From: Burkholderia sp. OK233
Lineage (GTDB): Bacteria > Pseudomonadota > Gammaproteobacteria > Burkholderiales > Burkholderiaceae
Direction of reading: 5' to 3'
Assembly: GCF_900230185.1 (NCBI RefSeq)
Contig: NZ_OCSR01000001.1
Span: forward strand, 3,410,001-3,474,000
DNA: 64,000 bases
The notes below the pieces were generated by a model. That model saw nothing but the letters and a program-made list of their open reading frames with translations, was not told the origin of the DNA and did not search any database. How positions within the stretch are numbered: position 1 is the first letter of the stretch; each line of letters starts with the position of its first letter. A program made the translations under genes and the position numbers. Shown here piece by piece: positions 7,963 to 16,829 of this stretch.

Positions 7963-9516
7963 TTGATAATCAGTGAAATGCAAAGCAAACTGGCGACATG
8001 GTCGACGGAGGACAAAGAACGCAAGTTCGATCGACTTCTGAGACTGATTGCTGACAGGGATTGGCTGAGCGAAGCGGCTCGCATTACGCTGGCTTCCAGC
8101 GGGGCTCGCACGCCAGGCGTGGACGGTGTCAGCAAGCGCATGATGGAGGAGAATCTCCAGCATGAATTGACGACGATACGCGACGAACTGTTGGCGGGCT
8201 CGTATAGTCCGCTACCGGCGCGCCGCGTGTACATCCCGAAAGCGAACGGCAAGCTCAGGCCACTCGGCATCCCGAGCCTGCGGGATCGAATTGTTCAACG
8301 GGCCATGCTGATGGCGATGGAGCCGATCTGGGAGAGTGATTTCCATCCGGCTTCACATGGCTTCAGACCGGCCCGCAGCGTACATCACGCTGTGCGCATG
8401 GTGAGACTTCAGTTAACGGCTGCAGATGAGCAGAGTGCTGCGGGACGCTGGGTCATCGAGGGCGACCTCGCCAGCTACTTCGACACCGTTCATCATCGCC
8501 TGCTACTGAAGGGGATCCGCAAGCGCATCGCCGACCAGCGCTTCCTTGCCCTGCTCTGGAAGTTCATCAAGGCGGGATGCGTTGATCACGGTCTGTTCCG
8601 TGCCGCGAGTGAAGGTGTTCCTCAAGGCGGAGTTATCTCGCCTCTGCTGTCCAACATCATGTTGCATGAGTTTGATGCGTGGATGGAAGCGAACTTCCTG
8701 AACAAGAAGGTACGCAAGGACCGTTGGGCGTGGAACTTCGCTGTTCTCAAACAGCGGCCCATTGCTGTGCGAGAAGATCGGCAGTGGAAACCAGCAGTAT
8801 CCTACTGTCGTTATGCGGATGACTTTGTGGTGGTCGTCAAAGGAACTCGCGCGCACGCCGAAGCAATACGCGAAGCGTGTCGGGAGTTCCTCGAAGGCAA
8901 GCTGAAGCTCACGCTGAATATGGAGAAGACCCATATCACGCATGTGAATGACGGGTTCGTCTTCCTCGGCCACCGCATCATTCGCAAGCGCGGACCACGC
9001 GGCAGCACGCGACCGGTGACAACAATTCCGTGGGAGAAGTATCGCGGCTTTGCCGAGCGGCTGGTCAGACAACTGTCAGGCAATTACAGCATGAACCGGA
9101 TGGATATGCTGGAAAGCCTGAATCGGCAACTGACGGGATGGGCAACCTTCTACCAGTACACCGACTACACGGCGACCCTGTTTAGCAGGCTGGACCGAAC
9201 TGTCTTCTGGAAGCTGGGATATTGGCTTGCGCACAAGTACCGGCGTGGCTTCCGGTCGCTGATGCGTGATCATATCCGGGCCCCTGAGCCAGGGAGGGCC
9301 ACGACATGGGTGCTGCAAGGCCGGGATAGTCGGGGTCGGTACGGTGAAGTGGCGCTTCGGCGCCTCGTCACCAGCCGCAAGGGTCGATTCACCTGGCGAA
9401 CCCCTATAGAAAATCCGTACATATTGCGCGATGAGACACGCCGCACCATCGAGTCGCGCTACGCTGATGTTGCCTTTGCTATGAGCGACACCTCAATGGA
9501 GAGCCGGATGCGCTGA
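7963..9516 (+). CDS. ltrA: Group II intron reverse transcriptase/maturase 1
   Basis: This 517-aa intron-encoded protein copies the intron during retrohoming and helps it splice. It carries the RT blocks in order: TPGVDGVS near residue 50, KLRPLGIPSLRDRIVQ, HGFRPARS, GDLASYFDTVHH with the first catalytic Asp, GVPQGGVISPLLSN and YADD at 284-287. A maturase-like X region follows (LESLNRQLTGWATFYQY). No C-terminal HNH endonuclease is evident, so it may use nascent strands as primers. The first codon is TTG 7963, with GAGGTG 7 bases before it; ATG 7978 is the alternative. The stop codon lies inside the intron's domain V. Confidence 0.9.
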   Translation: MIISEMQSKLATWSTEDKERKFDRLLRLIADRDWLSEAARITLASSGARTPGVDGVSKRMMEENLQHELTTIRDELLAGSYSPLPARRVYIPKANGKLRPLGIPSLRDRIVQRAMLMAMEPIWESDFHPASHGFRPARSVHHAVRMVRLQLTAADEQSAAGRWVIEGDLASYFDTVHHRLLLKGIRKRIADQRFLALLWKFIKAGCVDHGLFRAASEGVPQGGVISPLLSNIMLHEFDAWMEANFLNKKVRKDRWAWNFAVLKQRPIAVREDRQWKPAVSYCRYADDFVVVVKGTRAHAEAIREACREFLEGKLKLTLNMEKTHITHVNDGFVFLGHRIIRKRGPRGSTRPVTTIPWEKYRGFAERLVRQLSGNYSMNRMDMLESLNRQLTGWATFYQYTDYTATLFSRLDRTVFWKLGYWLAHKYRRGFRSLMRDHIRAPEPGRATTWVLQGRDSRGRYGEVALRRLVTSRKGRFTWRTPIENPYILRDETRRTIESRYADVAFAMSDTSMESRMR

Positions 9517-9534
9517 GAGGCGCACGTCCGGTTG
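9501..9534 (+). ncRNA. Group II intron 1 domain V
   Basis: The 34 bases fold as the catalytic domain V hairpin: AGCCGGA pairs with TCCGGTT, an inner TGCGC pairs with GCGCA, and the AGC catalytic triad is present near the 5' side. The stop codon of the intron ORF (9514-9516) lies in the terminal loop. Domain VI and the 3' splice site should fall within the next 50 bases or so, but were not fixed. Confidence 0.8.
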
Positions 9535-10048
9535 TGCGTCCAGCTAAGGCTGGCGTGTTCAGCAGGGGATAGACCTGCCGGGGTAGAAGTCAGAAGCCCC
9601 GTAGCTTGGATAGCAAGGTGGCGGGAAACCAAGACCTTGAAGCCTATCGACAGGCATTTCCTTGGGGAATGCGCGAGTCATCGGGCCGTAACAAAAGTGA
9701 ACGTGGATGTGGCCTCGTAAATGAAAAGTTCCGAGGGCCGAGCCCGCAACCGTGAGGGTGAAGGCAGCATGGGTAGCCGAAGTCTGACCGATACGGCTAT
9801 TCCACTTCGGCGGGGTGGAAGCGACGGCACGATGACAAGGACATGCCAAGCAACTGGAGAAGCCCTCCTCGCCCCGGCGCGAAATCGCCGGAGCAAGGTA
9901 GGCCCTATAACCGGCTAACCCGGGAAGTGGGCCGAAGGCGAGAGGGTGGCGGATGGGTCCGTAGTAGCCGTGAAGCCGGGTAACGCCGGTGGAGCGAAGG
10001 GGCCCTGCTGTTTGTAGTTTCCTCGACAACACGGGAGGCAAGGACGAG
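9535..10048 (+). ncRNA. End of intron 1 and 5' ribozyme portion of group II intron 2
   Basis: About 510 bases without a gene join the domain V of intron 1 to the ORF of intron 2. That length fits domain VI of the first intron followed almost directly by domains I-III of the second, so the two introns appear back to back. The segment CCGTAGTAGCCGTGAAGCCG just upstream of the second ORF mirrors the equivalent segment of intron 1. Boundaries are not resolved. Confidence 0.5.
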
Positions 10049-11353
10049 ATGACAAAGGCGTCCAGCAGTTTGCAGGACCTGAGGCGGGGAATATACGTCA
10101 AGGCGAAGGCTGAACCGTCCTGGCGTTTCTGGGGGTTGTACGTCCATGTCTGCAAGATGGACGCACTGCGCGAGGCGTATGCGCTGGCCAGAAAGAACAA
10201 CGGCGCTCCGGGTATCGACGGGGTGACGTTCGAGGCCATCGAGGCGCAAGGCGCGGAGGCGTTTCTTGAGCAGATACAGGGCGAACTGATCGGGCGGACC
10301 TACGTGCCGTTACGGGCGCGGCGGCAGGAGATACCGAAGGACGGGGGCAAGGTCCGTGTCCTTTCGATTCCGGCTATGCGTGACCGGGTGGTTCAAGGCG
10401 CGCTCAAGCTCATATTGGAGCCGATCTTCGAGGCAGACTTCCAACCGGGGTCGTACGGGTATCGTCCCAAGCGTACCGCGCATGAAGCGGTGCATCGGGT
10501 GGCGACGGCGATTGTTCAGTGCAAGACCCGCGTCATAGACCTTGATTTGCGCGCCTACTTTGACACAGTTCGGCATCATCTACTGCTTGAAAAAGTGGCG
10601 CGTCGGATCAAGGACGACGACGTAATGCATTTGCTGAAGCTGATGCTGACGGCGTCGGGCAAACAAGGCGTTCCGCAAGGCGGGGTGATTTCACCGTTGC
10701 TCAGTAACATCTATCTCACTGAGGTAGACCGTATGCTGGAGCGGGCGAAAGAAGCCACGCGCAACGGGAAGTACACCTACGTCGAGTATGCCCGATTCGC
10801 TGACGATCTGGTGGTGCTGATCGATGCCCATCCGCGCCATGCGTGGCTGCTGAGGGCGGTGACCACGCGACTTCGGGAAGAGTTTGCCAAACTGCAGGTT
10901 GAGGTCAATGAAGAGAAGAGCCGCACCGTTAATCTGGACCGCTCAGAGAGTTTCGGCTTTCTGGGATTCGACTTCCGTCGACTCCGCAGCGTACAGAGGC
11001 AGGTGTGGCGGGCGCACTATACGCCAAAGCTGAAGAAGCGCACGGCGTTATTGCGCAAGCTCAAAGAGGTGTTTCGGCGATACCAGTCGCAGCCGGTAGA
11101 CCGGGTGGTAGAACTGATCAATCCGGTGTTACGCGGTTGGGTGAATTACTTCGCCGTTGGACATTCCAGCGAGTGCTTCAGCTTCATCAAAGACTGGGTA
11201 GAAAAGAAGATCAGGCGCCACATGGGGCGCTCCCGGAATCGACGGGGCTTCGGCTGGAAGCGGTGGAGTAGGCGCTGGTTGTATGAGGAACTGAAGCTGT
11301 TCAACGGCTATCGTGTTCGTCGTGCTGCCGCACCGAAAGCGCGCCCAGCATGA
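10049..11353 (+). CDS. ltrA: Group II intron reverse transcriptase/maturase 2
   Basis: The 434-aa protein is a second, distinct intron-encoded RT. Blocks seen are GAPGIDGVTF near residue 52, KVRVLSIPAMRDRVVQ, SYGYRPKRTAHEA, IDLDLRAYFDTVRHH, GVPQGGVISPLLSN and FADD at 250-253. The C-terminal X/group II maturase-specific region contains INPVLRGWVNYFAVGHSS and a very basic end, with no HNH domain. The ATG is preceded by GGGAGG about 10 bases upstream. Its sequence differs clearly from RT 1, so the pair are two separate introns rather than a duplication. Confidence 0.9.
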   Translation: MTKASSSLQDLRRGIYVKAKAEPSWRFWGLYVHVCKMDALREAYALARKNNGAPGIDGVTFEAIEAQGAEAFLEQIQGELIGRTYVPLRARRQEIPKDGGKVRVLSIPAMRDRVVQGALKLILEPIFEADFQPGSYGYRPKRTAHEAVHRVATAIVQCKTRVIDLDLRAYFDTVRHHLLLEKVARRIKDDDVMHLLKLMLTASGKQGVPQGGVISPLLSNIYLTEVDRMLERAKEATRNGKYTYVEYARFADDLVVLIDAHPRHAWLLRAVTTRLREEFAKLQVEVNEEKSRTVNLDRSESFGFLGFDFRRLRSVQRQVWRAHYTPKLKKRTALLRKLKEVFRRYQSQPVDRVVELINPVLRGWVNYFAVGHSSECFSFIKDWVEKKIRRHMGRSRNRRGFGWKRWSRRWLYEELKLFNGYRVRRAAAPKARPA

Positions 11354-11388
11354 TAGGTCCCATAAATCTTGACATGAAGCACACAGGA

Positions 11389-11421
11389 GAGCGTAGTGCC
11401 GGAAATCGGCCCGCTGCGTTC
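11389..11421 (+). ncRNA. Group II intron 2 domain V
   Basis: The sequence folds as a domain V: GAGCG pairs with CGTTC, TAG pairs with CTG, an inner GCCG pairs with CGGC, with a GAAA tetraloop and the AGC triad. It begins 35 bases after the stop codon of the second maturase. This marks the 3' part of intron 2. Confidence 0.7.
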
Positions 11422-11583
11422 GACGTGGCGGGAGCTGGAAACGTGACCATGGTTGCCGGATTGCGGGCCATCGCGAAAGCGGTGGAATCACCACCGGCGC
11501 CTACCGGGGCGCGCGCCAGTTCTCGACCCTACCGGGGAGGAGAGGCAGGGAAATAGTTCGACTACGCCCTGTCTCTTACTCCA
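11422..11583 (+). other. Distal end of intron 2 and junction with IS6 transposase
   Basis: No gene. Domain VI and the 3' splice site of intron 2 should lie in the first 50-60 bases. The remaining 100 bases or so before the transposase resumes (11584) are not explained by a compact intron; they may be an extended domain VI or leftover DNA. Confidence 0.35.
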
Positions 11584-11964
11584 CTCAAGATCCGCGGTAA
11601 GTGGGTCTACCTCTATCGAGCGGTGGATCGGGCCGGCCAGACGGTAGACTTCATGCTGCGCGCCTAACGCGACGCGGCTTCGCACCGGGCCGTGCACGAG
11701 ATGAAGGCCGACGGCTTACTTCAGCCCGCGACCGAGGTCAGATCTTCGAAATATCTGAATAGCCCGATCGAGCAAGACCATCGAAACATCAAGTCCAGGA
11801 CGAAGGTCATGCTTGGCCTCAAGCGGTTTAAGAGTGCCGCGACCACAATTTCAGGCATCGAGTTGATGCATCGCATTCGCAAGGGGCAGTTCAATCTCGC
11901 GACGCTCGACCTCAAAGACGCCGCTATGCCAATCATTTGGAATGCGGTCATTTCGGCTAAATAA
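11584..11964 (+). pseudogene. IS6-family transposase, 3' part (nonsense codon and deletion)
   Basis: The family sequence restarts as [18 protein letters not shown], reaches FMLRA, then hits TAA at a position where the family has Lys. Directly after the stop the reading resumes in the same frame with RDAASHRAVHEMKADG, skipping about 40 family residues. It then runs to the normal C-terminus, passing the third catalytic residue region (IEQDHR) and KRFKSAATT. A nonsense codon plus an internal deletion make it non-functional. It belongs to the same broken gene as 7039-7297. Confidence 0.85.
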
Positions 11965-12018
11965 GTCATCCTATCAAAATAAACGTCCGCGACTATTTCC
12001 ACTATTTGCACCAGAACC

Positions 12019-12116
12019 TCATTGACCATGTGTATGCCTTCGAGGAAGCGACGCAGGCATTCGATCATCTGGCGCGCAGCCCGTTTGGCAAAGTCGTGAT
12101 CAAGATCGGCGATTGA
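12019..12116 (+). pseudogene. C-terminal fragment of a zinc-type alcohol dehydrogenase/quinone reductase
   Basis: Starting at the right end of the IS6 element, one frame reads IDHVYAFEEATQAFDHLARS and then PFGKVVIKIGD before a stop. This is the C-terminal signature of medium-chain dehydrogenase/reductases (xIDxVFxFEEAxxAFxxLxxGxxFGKVVI). No upstream part of such a gene is found on the other side of the element, so its body was lost, most likely through an IS-mediated deletion. Confidence 0.65.
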
Positions 12117-12163
12117 TCGCGCGCCTGGAATGACCACGCTCGCCGATCACCCATCGGTCCTGA

Positions 12164-13048
12164 TCATAGCCCCTCGAAACGCGGCTTGCGCTTCTCGTTG
12201 AACGCAGCCACGCCCTCGACGCGGTCTCGACTCTTGACCATGCGTTGATAGGCCTCGATCTCGAACAGCATGCCGGTGGCGAGGTCGGTCTGCAGGCCAT
12301 GGTGGATCGAATGCTTGGCTTGACGCACGGCGATCGGGGCGTTGCTCGCGATGCGCGTCGCCACCGCCAGCACCTCGTCCATGAGTGTAGCGGGCTCGCA
12401 GACCCGGTTGAGGACCCCCCAGGTGAGCGCCTCCTGCGCGCTGAATGGTCGCGCTGCCAAGATCAGTTCCTTGGCACGGCGCTCGCCCACGGCGCGCGCC
12501 AGAGTCTGCGTGCCGCCGGCGCCAGGCATGATTCCCAGCGACACCTCGGTAAGCGCGAAGCGCGCGTGCGCGACAGCGTAGGCAAAGTCGCAATGCAGGA
12601 GCAGCTCCAACCCGCCAGCGTAGGCCGCGCCATTCGCAGCAGCAATCACCGGCACCGGGCACTGGACGAAGGCGCGAACGGTGCGTTCCAGCAATTCATG
12701 CTGCAACATCCATTCGTGCTCTGTGAGGTGGCGGCGCTCCTTGAGATCGGCGCCCGCGCAGAAGGCCTTTTCCCCCGCTCCAGTGAATACCACGCAGCGG
12801 AAGCGCGTGCGTACGATCTCCAGCGGGGCGAACACCTCGTACAGCTCACGTGCGCAGCGGGTGTCGACTGCGTTGGAGGCCTCGGCGCGGTTGATCGTGA
12901 CGCGCAGCACGTGCGGCTCAGGCTCGTCCACCTTCAATGTTTCGAATGGGCGGACGAGCAACTCTTCGGGCCACCGTTCGTAGCCGCTCCCGGTCCAGCC
13001 CGTGGAGTTGTCAAGGGCCGCAACGGGCGGGTTTGATGGAAGGAGCAT
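12164..13048 (-). CDS. Enoyl-CoA hydratase/isomerase (crotonase family)
   Basis: The 294-aa product would hydrate an enoyl-CoA in the cytoplasm. The crotonase core spans about residues 35-290. GAGEKAFCAGADLKE forms the oxyanion region, and both catalytic glutamates appear present, in AGGLELLLHCD and in LTEVSLGIMPGAGGTQ. The first 30 residues or so before PFETLKVDEPE are not typical of the family, so translation may start downstream. It is the distal gene of the minus-strand arm of the carboxylase island, next to bioB. Hydration of an unsaturated carboxylated acyl-CoA, as in leucine or geranyl-CoA degradation, is a plausible role but is inference. Confidence 0.85.
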   Translation of the reverse strand: MLLPSNPPVAALDNSTGWTGSGYERWPEELLVRPFETLKVDEPEPHVLRVTINRAEASNAVDTRCARELYEVFAPLEIVRTRFRCVVFTGAGEKAFCAGADLKERRHLTEHEWMLQHELLERTVRAFVQCPVPVIAAANGAAYAGGLELLLHCDFAYAVAHARFALTEVSLGIMPGAGGTQTLARAVGERRAKELILAARPFSAQEALTWGVLNRVCEPATLMDEVLAVATRIASNAPIAVRQAKHSIHHGLQTDLATGMLFEIEAYQRMVKSRDRVEGVAAFNEKRKPRFEGL

Positions 13049-13232
13049 AACTTTGTTTCCGGTTGAGCGGAGGTGTGGGCGCTTTCGTCAGCGCATGGGC
13101 CTATTAAAAACTGGCTGGGTCCGGCATCCCGCAGTTCGCGATATGCGGGGTAGGAATCGTTCAGGAAAGCGGCGTCGACAATGAGGCGGCAGGCGGTTGG
13201 CACATCCGCTTGAGTGGCAACTCCCGCGGGCC

Positions 13233-14276
13233 TCATGCCACCTGACCCGAGACGCGGATCCCCAGCCGTGTGAACAGGGCTTGGTCCCGTTGTGACTGCG
13301 GATTGGCCGTGGTCAGCAGCTTATCCCCATAGAAGACGGAGTTTGCGCCCGCGAGAAAGCACAGCGCCTGCATTGATTCGTCCATTGCCTCCCTGCCTGC
13401 GGATAGCCGCACCATGGTCTGCGGCATCGTGATACGGGCGACGGCGATGGTCCGCACAAACTCGAACGGGTCGATGGGCGCGGTGCCGGCCAGCGGTGTG
13501 CCGTCCACCTGCACCAGGTTGTTGATCGGTACCGATTCGGGATAGGGGTCGAGATTGGCGAGTTGCGCAATCAGCCCGGCGCGCTGCTCGCGCGACTCGC
13601 CCAGCCCAACGATGCCACCGCAACACACATGAATACCGGCGTCGCGCACGTGCGTCAGGGTGTCGAGGCGGTCCTGGTAGGTGCGCGTGCTGATGATGCG
13701 CTCATAGAACTCCGGCGCGGTATCGAGGTTGTGGTTGTAGTAGTCCAGCCCTGCGTCTTTCAACCCATTCGCCTGGTCCGCGTTGAGCATGCCGAGCGTC
13801 ACGCAGGTCTCCATGCCCAACGCCTTCACCTCGCGGATCATGGCGGAAACGCGCTCCATGTCACGCTCCCTGGGACTGCGCCAGGCCGCCCCCATGCAGA
13901 AGCGCGTTGCACCCTGGGCCTTGGCCGCGTGGGCGGCGGCAACGACCTCTTCAAGCGGCATCAGCTTGCTGGCCTCTACGCCCGTTTCGAAATGGGCCGA
14001 TTGAGGGCAATAGCCGCAGTCTTCCGCACACCCTCCGGTCTTGATCGAAAGTAGCGTCGACAACTGCACCTCGTTGGAGTCGAAATGCTGCCGATGCACC
14101 TCTTGGGCACGAAACATCAGGTCCATGAAGGGCAGGCCGTAGAGCGCCAGGATGGCCTCCACGCTCCACCGCGCAGCGGCACCTGACTCGCGTGCTTGCG
14201 CGGCGGCAGTGGTGGCGGTTACTGCTGCGGCCTCGGCGCGCAGCGAGGCAAGAGGAACGATGGCAATGGGTTTCAT
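13233..14276 (-). CDS. bioB: Biotin synthase
   Basis: The 347-aa radical-SAM enzyme inserts sulfur into dethiobiotin to make biotin. The SAM-binding [4Fe-4S] motif is CAEDCGYC, Cys 83, 87 and 90. Further family features are [21 protein letters not shown] and the C-terminal region FYGDKLLTT. Length and motifs fit a functional BioB; about 40 extra N-terminal residues are alanine-rich. It is not with bioA, bioD or bioF, but sits between an enoyl-CoA hydratase and a TauD-like gene in an island with two biotinyl carriers. A dedicated biotin supply for the local carboxylase is the likely reason, which is inference. Confidence 0.95.
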   Translation of the reverse strand: MKPIAIVPLASLRAEAAAVTATTAAAQARESGAAARWSVEAILALYGLPFMDLMFRAQEVHRQHFDSNEVQLSTLLSIKTGGCAEDCGYCPQSAHFETGVEASKLMPLEEVVAAAHAAKAQGATRFCMGAAWRSPRERDMERVSAMIREVKALGMETCVTLGMLNADQANGLKDAGLDYYNHNLDTAPEFYERIISTRTYQDRLDTLTHVRDAGIHVCCGGIVGLGESREQRAGLIAQLANLDPYPESVPINNLVQVDGTPLAGTAPIDPFEFVRTIAVARITMPQTMVRLSAGREAMDESMQALCFLAGANSVFYGDKLLTTANPQSQRDQALFTRLGIRVSGQVA

Positions 14277-14301
14277 GATTGTTCCGTTCTACGTAGCTTT
14301 C

Positions 14302-15186
14302 TCAGGCGCTCGGTGCCTGGCCGGCGATGGTGACGCGCTGCCCGTAGCGGTTGAGCGGGTAGTAGTCCCAGACCGCATGGTGTTGTGTGCATCGGTTGTC
14401 CCAGAACACCATCGAGTTCAGCGTCCAGGGAATCCGGCAGACGAGCGGTGGCGTCAGTTCAATCATTCGATAGAGCATTTCGAGCACGCACCTGCTCTCG
14501 TAGCTGGTGAGCTGGACGATGCGAGACGTGAAGCCCCGATTGACAAACAGCAGTTTGCGGCCCGTCTCGGGATGGCGCACCACGATCGGATGCTCCGCGG
14601 TCGGAAACCCGCCTTCCGGTGCCTTGTGTCTGTAGCCACCGACGTACGGAATCGCGCCGTCGTGAATGGCGGTCATGCCCTCGAGCAAACTCTTGAGTCG
14701 ATCCGACAGCATGTCGTAGGCGAGGTACATGTTGGCGAACATGGTGTCGCCGCCAATGCCTCCCTCTGGCATCTGCGTGACGTAGAGCATTGAGCCCATT
14801 GGCGGTTCGGCATCGCACGACACATCCGTGTGCCAGCCTTCGCCGGCCACACTCCTGGAATGCTTGCCAGCCTTGACCTCGAAGATCTCCGGGTCCTTGC
14901 CCGGCTTTGCGGCGTTGAGCGGATGCACGTGCAACGCGCCGAAGCGACGGCCGAGGCGCTTGTGCTGCTCGGGCGTCATCTGCTGGTCGCGGAAGATGAC
15001 GACCAGATTCTCCAGCCACGCATGACGGATCTCGTCGAACTGTTGATCCGAGAGTTCGATGGACAGATCCACGCCGCCGATTTCCGCGCCGATCGTGTGC
15101 GTCAGCGGCTTGACGCTGATGGTTTCGTAGTGCCGGCGAGGACGGCTGTTCCACGCCTCGATGGCGCTCAATCCATAGTCATTCAT
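14302..15186 (-). CDS. TauD/TfdA-family Fe(II)/2-oxoglutarate dioxygenase
   Basis: The 294-aa protein has the facial triad of the family: H119-T-D121 (WHTDVS) and a distal His near 270 (TQHHAVWDY), plus Arg 284 for 2-oxoglutarate binding. TauD-type enzymes hydroxylate substrates such as taurine, phenoxyacetates or carboxylic acids. Its start overlaps the stop of the upstream acyl-CoA ligase by 8 bases, which implies coupled translation, so its substrate is probably the acid handled by that ligase. There is no sulfonate transporter nearby, which argues against true taurine use. The substrate is unknown. Confidence 0.88.
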   Translation of the reverse strand: MNDYGLSAIEAWNSRPRRHYETISVKPLTHTIGAEIGGVDLSIELSDQQFDEIRHAWLENLVVIFRDQQMTPEQHKRLGRRFGALHVHPLNAAKPGKDPEIFEVKAGKHSRSVAGEGWHTDVSCDAEPPMGSMLYVTQMPEGGIGGDTMFANMYLAYDMLSDRLKSLLEGMTAIHDGAIPYVGGYRHKAPEGGFPTAEHPIVVRHPETGRKLLFVNRGFTSRIVQLTSYESRCVLEMLYRMIELTPPLVCRIPWTLNSMVFWDNRCTQHHAVWDYYPLNRYGQRVTIAGQAPSA

Positions 15187-16768
15187 TGTTTGCTTCCTTT
15201 CGTGATGCCAGGTATTCGTCTCTTAAGGTGTTCTTCGTGACCTTGCCCGCCCCGTTGCGCGGCAGTGCGTCGACAAACTCCACCACGCGCGGCTTCTTAT
15301 AGCCGGCGATGCGCTCTGCGCAGTGGCGCTGCAGTTCTTCGGCTGTGGCCGTTGTGCCGGTGCGCGTGACCACGAAGGCCGCGACCGTCTCGCCCCACTC
15401 GGAGTCGGGCAGCCCCAGCACCGCGGCTTCCGACACTGCACCATGGCTGACGAGCGCGTCTTCGACTTCGCGCGCGTAGACGTTGAAGCCGCCGGAGATG
15501 ATCATGTCCTTGTTGCGGCCGACGATGTACAGGAAGCCAGCCTTGTCGAAGTAGCCGAGATCGCCCGTGTAGTACCAGCCGTCACGTACCGATTCGGCAA
15601 GCAGTTCGGGCCGGCGCCAGAATTGCACCTGGCCGATGCCGCGATGCTCGATCGTGATTTCGCCGATCTCGTCCGGGGGCAGCGCGGCGCCGCCGGTGTC
15701 GCGGATCACGATGTGTACGTTGGCCGTCGGCCGTCCGCAAGACAGCAAGCGGTGCTCCTGCGCCGCATCACCGACCAGATGATCGTCTGGGTACAGCACA
15801 GTCAGCGGTTGCGCCGCTTCCGTCATGCCGTACTGCTGGCGCAGGATCGGCCCGAATGCGGCGATCGCACGCTTGATGAGCGCGGGCGGCGTCGGTGCAG
15901 TGCCGTAGTGGATGCGCCGCAACGATGACAGATCCGCCTTGGCGCCGCCTTCCACTGCGTCGACAAGGCGGTTCAGCATCGTGGGGACGAGCATGATCTG
16001 GGTGATGCGGTACCGCTCGATCAATGCGAGCACCGCCTCCACGTCGAACCCGTCCTCGATCACGTTGCGCGCCCCGCACAGGTAGCAGGGCAGCAAATGG
16101 ACTCCTGCTGCGTGCGTCAACGGGCCGACGTGCAACATCGCGTCGTCCGGACCGAGCCGATACTCCATCGCGTCGAAGTGATTGGTGAGGCGGGTCTGCC
16201 AGCGCGCGAGCGAGTAGGCCACCCCCTTGGGCTTGCCGGTCGTGCCCGAGGTGTAGGCGAGGCGTAGCAGATGTTCGGAGCCGATCTCGATTGCGGGCGC
16301 TGTCTCGCTCGCGGTGCGGACAAGTGTCTCGTAGTCGATCGTTCCTGGTGCCGACCATCCGAGCGCGACAACGTGCCTGAGCGACGGCACCCGTGCTGAC
16401 GGCAAACGGGCTGCGAGCCGCGCGCCGACGTCGCGAAACTCCGAGCCGACGAAAACGATGGCAGCTTCGCAGTCGTTGAGGATACCCACCTGCTCATGTA
16501 GTGTGTGGCGGGCATTCAGCGGCACGTAGGTCAGCGCCGCCTTCTCCGCTCCGAAGAAGCTGTCTACGGTCTCTTCTGAATTGGCAAGCAGCGCCGCGAT
16601 GCGCGCGCCGGGCTTCAGCCCGAGCGAGATCAGAGCGTTGGCCAGGCGGTTGCTGCGTCGTTCGACTTCATCGAACGTCAAGTTGCGGCCCTGAAAGACG
16701 AGAGCGGTTCGGCTCGCGTGCTGGGCCGACGCCCAGGAGATCATGCGGCCTGCAATCTGAGTGCTCAT
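15179..16768 (-). CDS. Acyl-CoA synthetase (AMP-forming), first copy
   Basis: The 529-aa ANL-superfamily ligase activates a carboxylic acid with ATP and CoA. The P-loop-like motif YTSGTTGKPKG is at 172-182. The A8 hinge region reads GWYYTGDLG, then GRNKDMIISGGFNVY, and a C-terminal catalytic Lys lies in NGAGKVTK. It heads a minus-strand group ligase-tauD-bioB-hydratase, with a perfect ATTGTCTACAAT palindrome only 14 bases upstream of its ATG, so regulation by the adjacent GntR repressor is likely. It differs substantially from the second ligase at 26493, so the two may act on different intermediates. Confidence 0.9.
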   Translation of the reverse strand: MSTQIAGRMISWASAQHASRTALVFQGRNLTFDEVERRSNRLANALISLGLKPGARIAALLANSEETVDSFFGAEKAALTYVPLNARHTLHEQVGILNDCEAAIVFVGSEFRDVGARLAARLPSARVPSLRHVVALGWSAPGTIDYETLVRTASETAPAIEIGSEHLLRLAYTSGTTGKPKGVAYSLARWQTRLTNHFDAMEYRLGPDDAMLHVGPLTHAAGVHLLPCYLCGARNVIEDGFDVEAVLALIERYRITQIMLVPTMLNRLVDAVEGGAKADLSSLRRIHYGTAPTPPALIKRAIAAFGPILRQQYGMTEAAQPLTVLYPDDHLVGDAAQEHRLLSCGRPTANVHIVIRDTGGAALPPDEIGEITIEHRGIGQVQFWRRPELLAESVRDGWYYTGDLGYFDKAGFLYIVGRNKDMIISGGFNVYAREVEDALVSHGAVSEAAVLGLPDSEWGETVAAFVVTRTGTTATAEELQRHCAERIAGYKKPRVVEFVDALPRNGAGKVTKNTLRDEYLASRKEANNE

Positions 16769-16781
16769 GTTAAATTGTCCG

Positions 16782-16793
16782 ATTGTCTACAAT
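16782..16793. promoter_or_regulatory. Putative GntR operator upstream of ligase 1
   Basis: ATTGTCTACAAT is a perfect palindrome (5-base arms, 2-base spacer) just upstream of the ligase start at 16768; an extra AATTGT half-site lies at 16773-16778. The same motif occurs at 21019-21030, and a 10-of-12 version at 17603-17614. Confidence 0.6.
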
Positions 16794-16829
16794 AATAGGC
16801 GGCAAAGCACCGAAAATCGGTGCGGTATG

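Larger units (their letters stand above)
6975..12018 (+). mobile_element. IS6-family (IS26-like) element disrupted by two group II introns
   Basis: The left end is the 14-base terminal repeat GGCACTGGTGCAAA (6975-6988), differing by one base from the IS26 end. The right end is at 12005-12018 (TTTGCACCAGAACC), which matches the inverse of the left end in 12 of 14 bases. The distances fit an IS26-type layout: 64 bases from left end to transposase start and 54 bases from stop to right end. Without the intron DNA the element would be under 0.8 kb. No matching 8-bp target duplication is seen. The transposase is a pseudogene, so the element should be immobile unless helped in trans. Confidence 0.75.

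Noticed and set aside
14302..15186. True taurine dioxygenase (tauD) assignment
   Set aside because: Catalytic residues fit the family, but no taurine transporter genes are present and the gene is coupled to an acyl-CoA ligase, so a different acid substrate is more likely.
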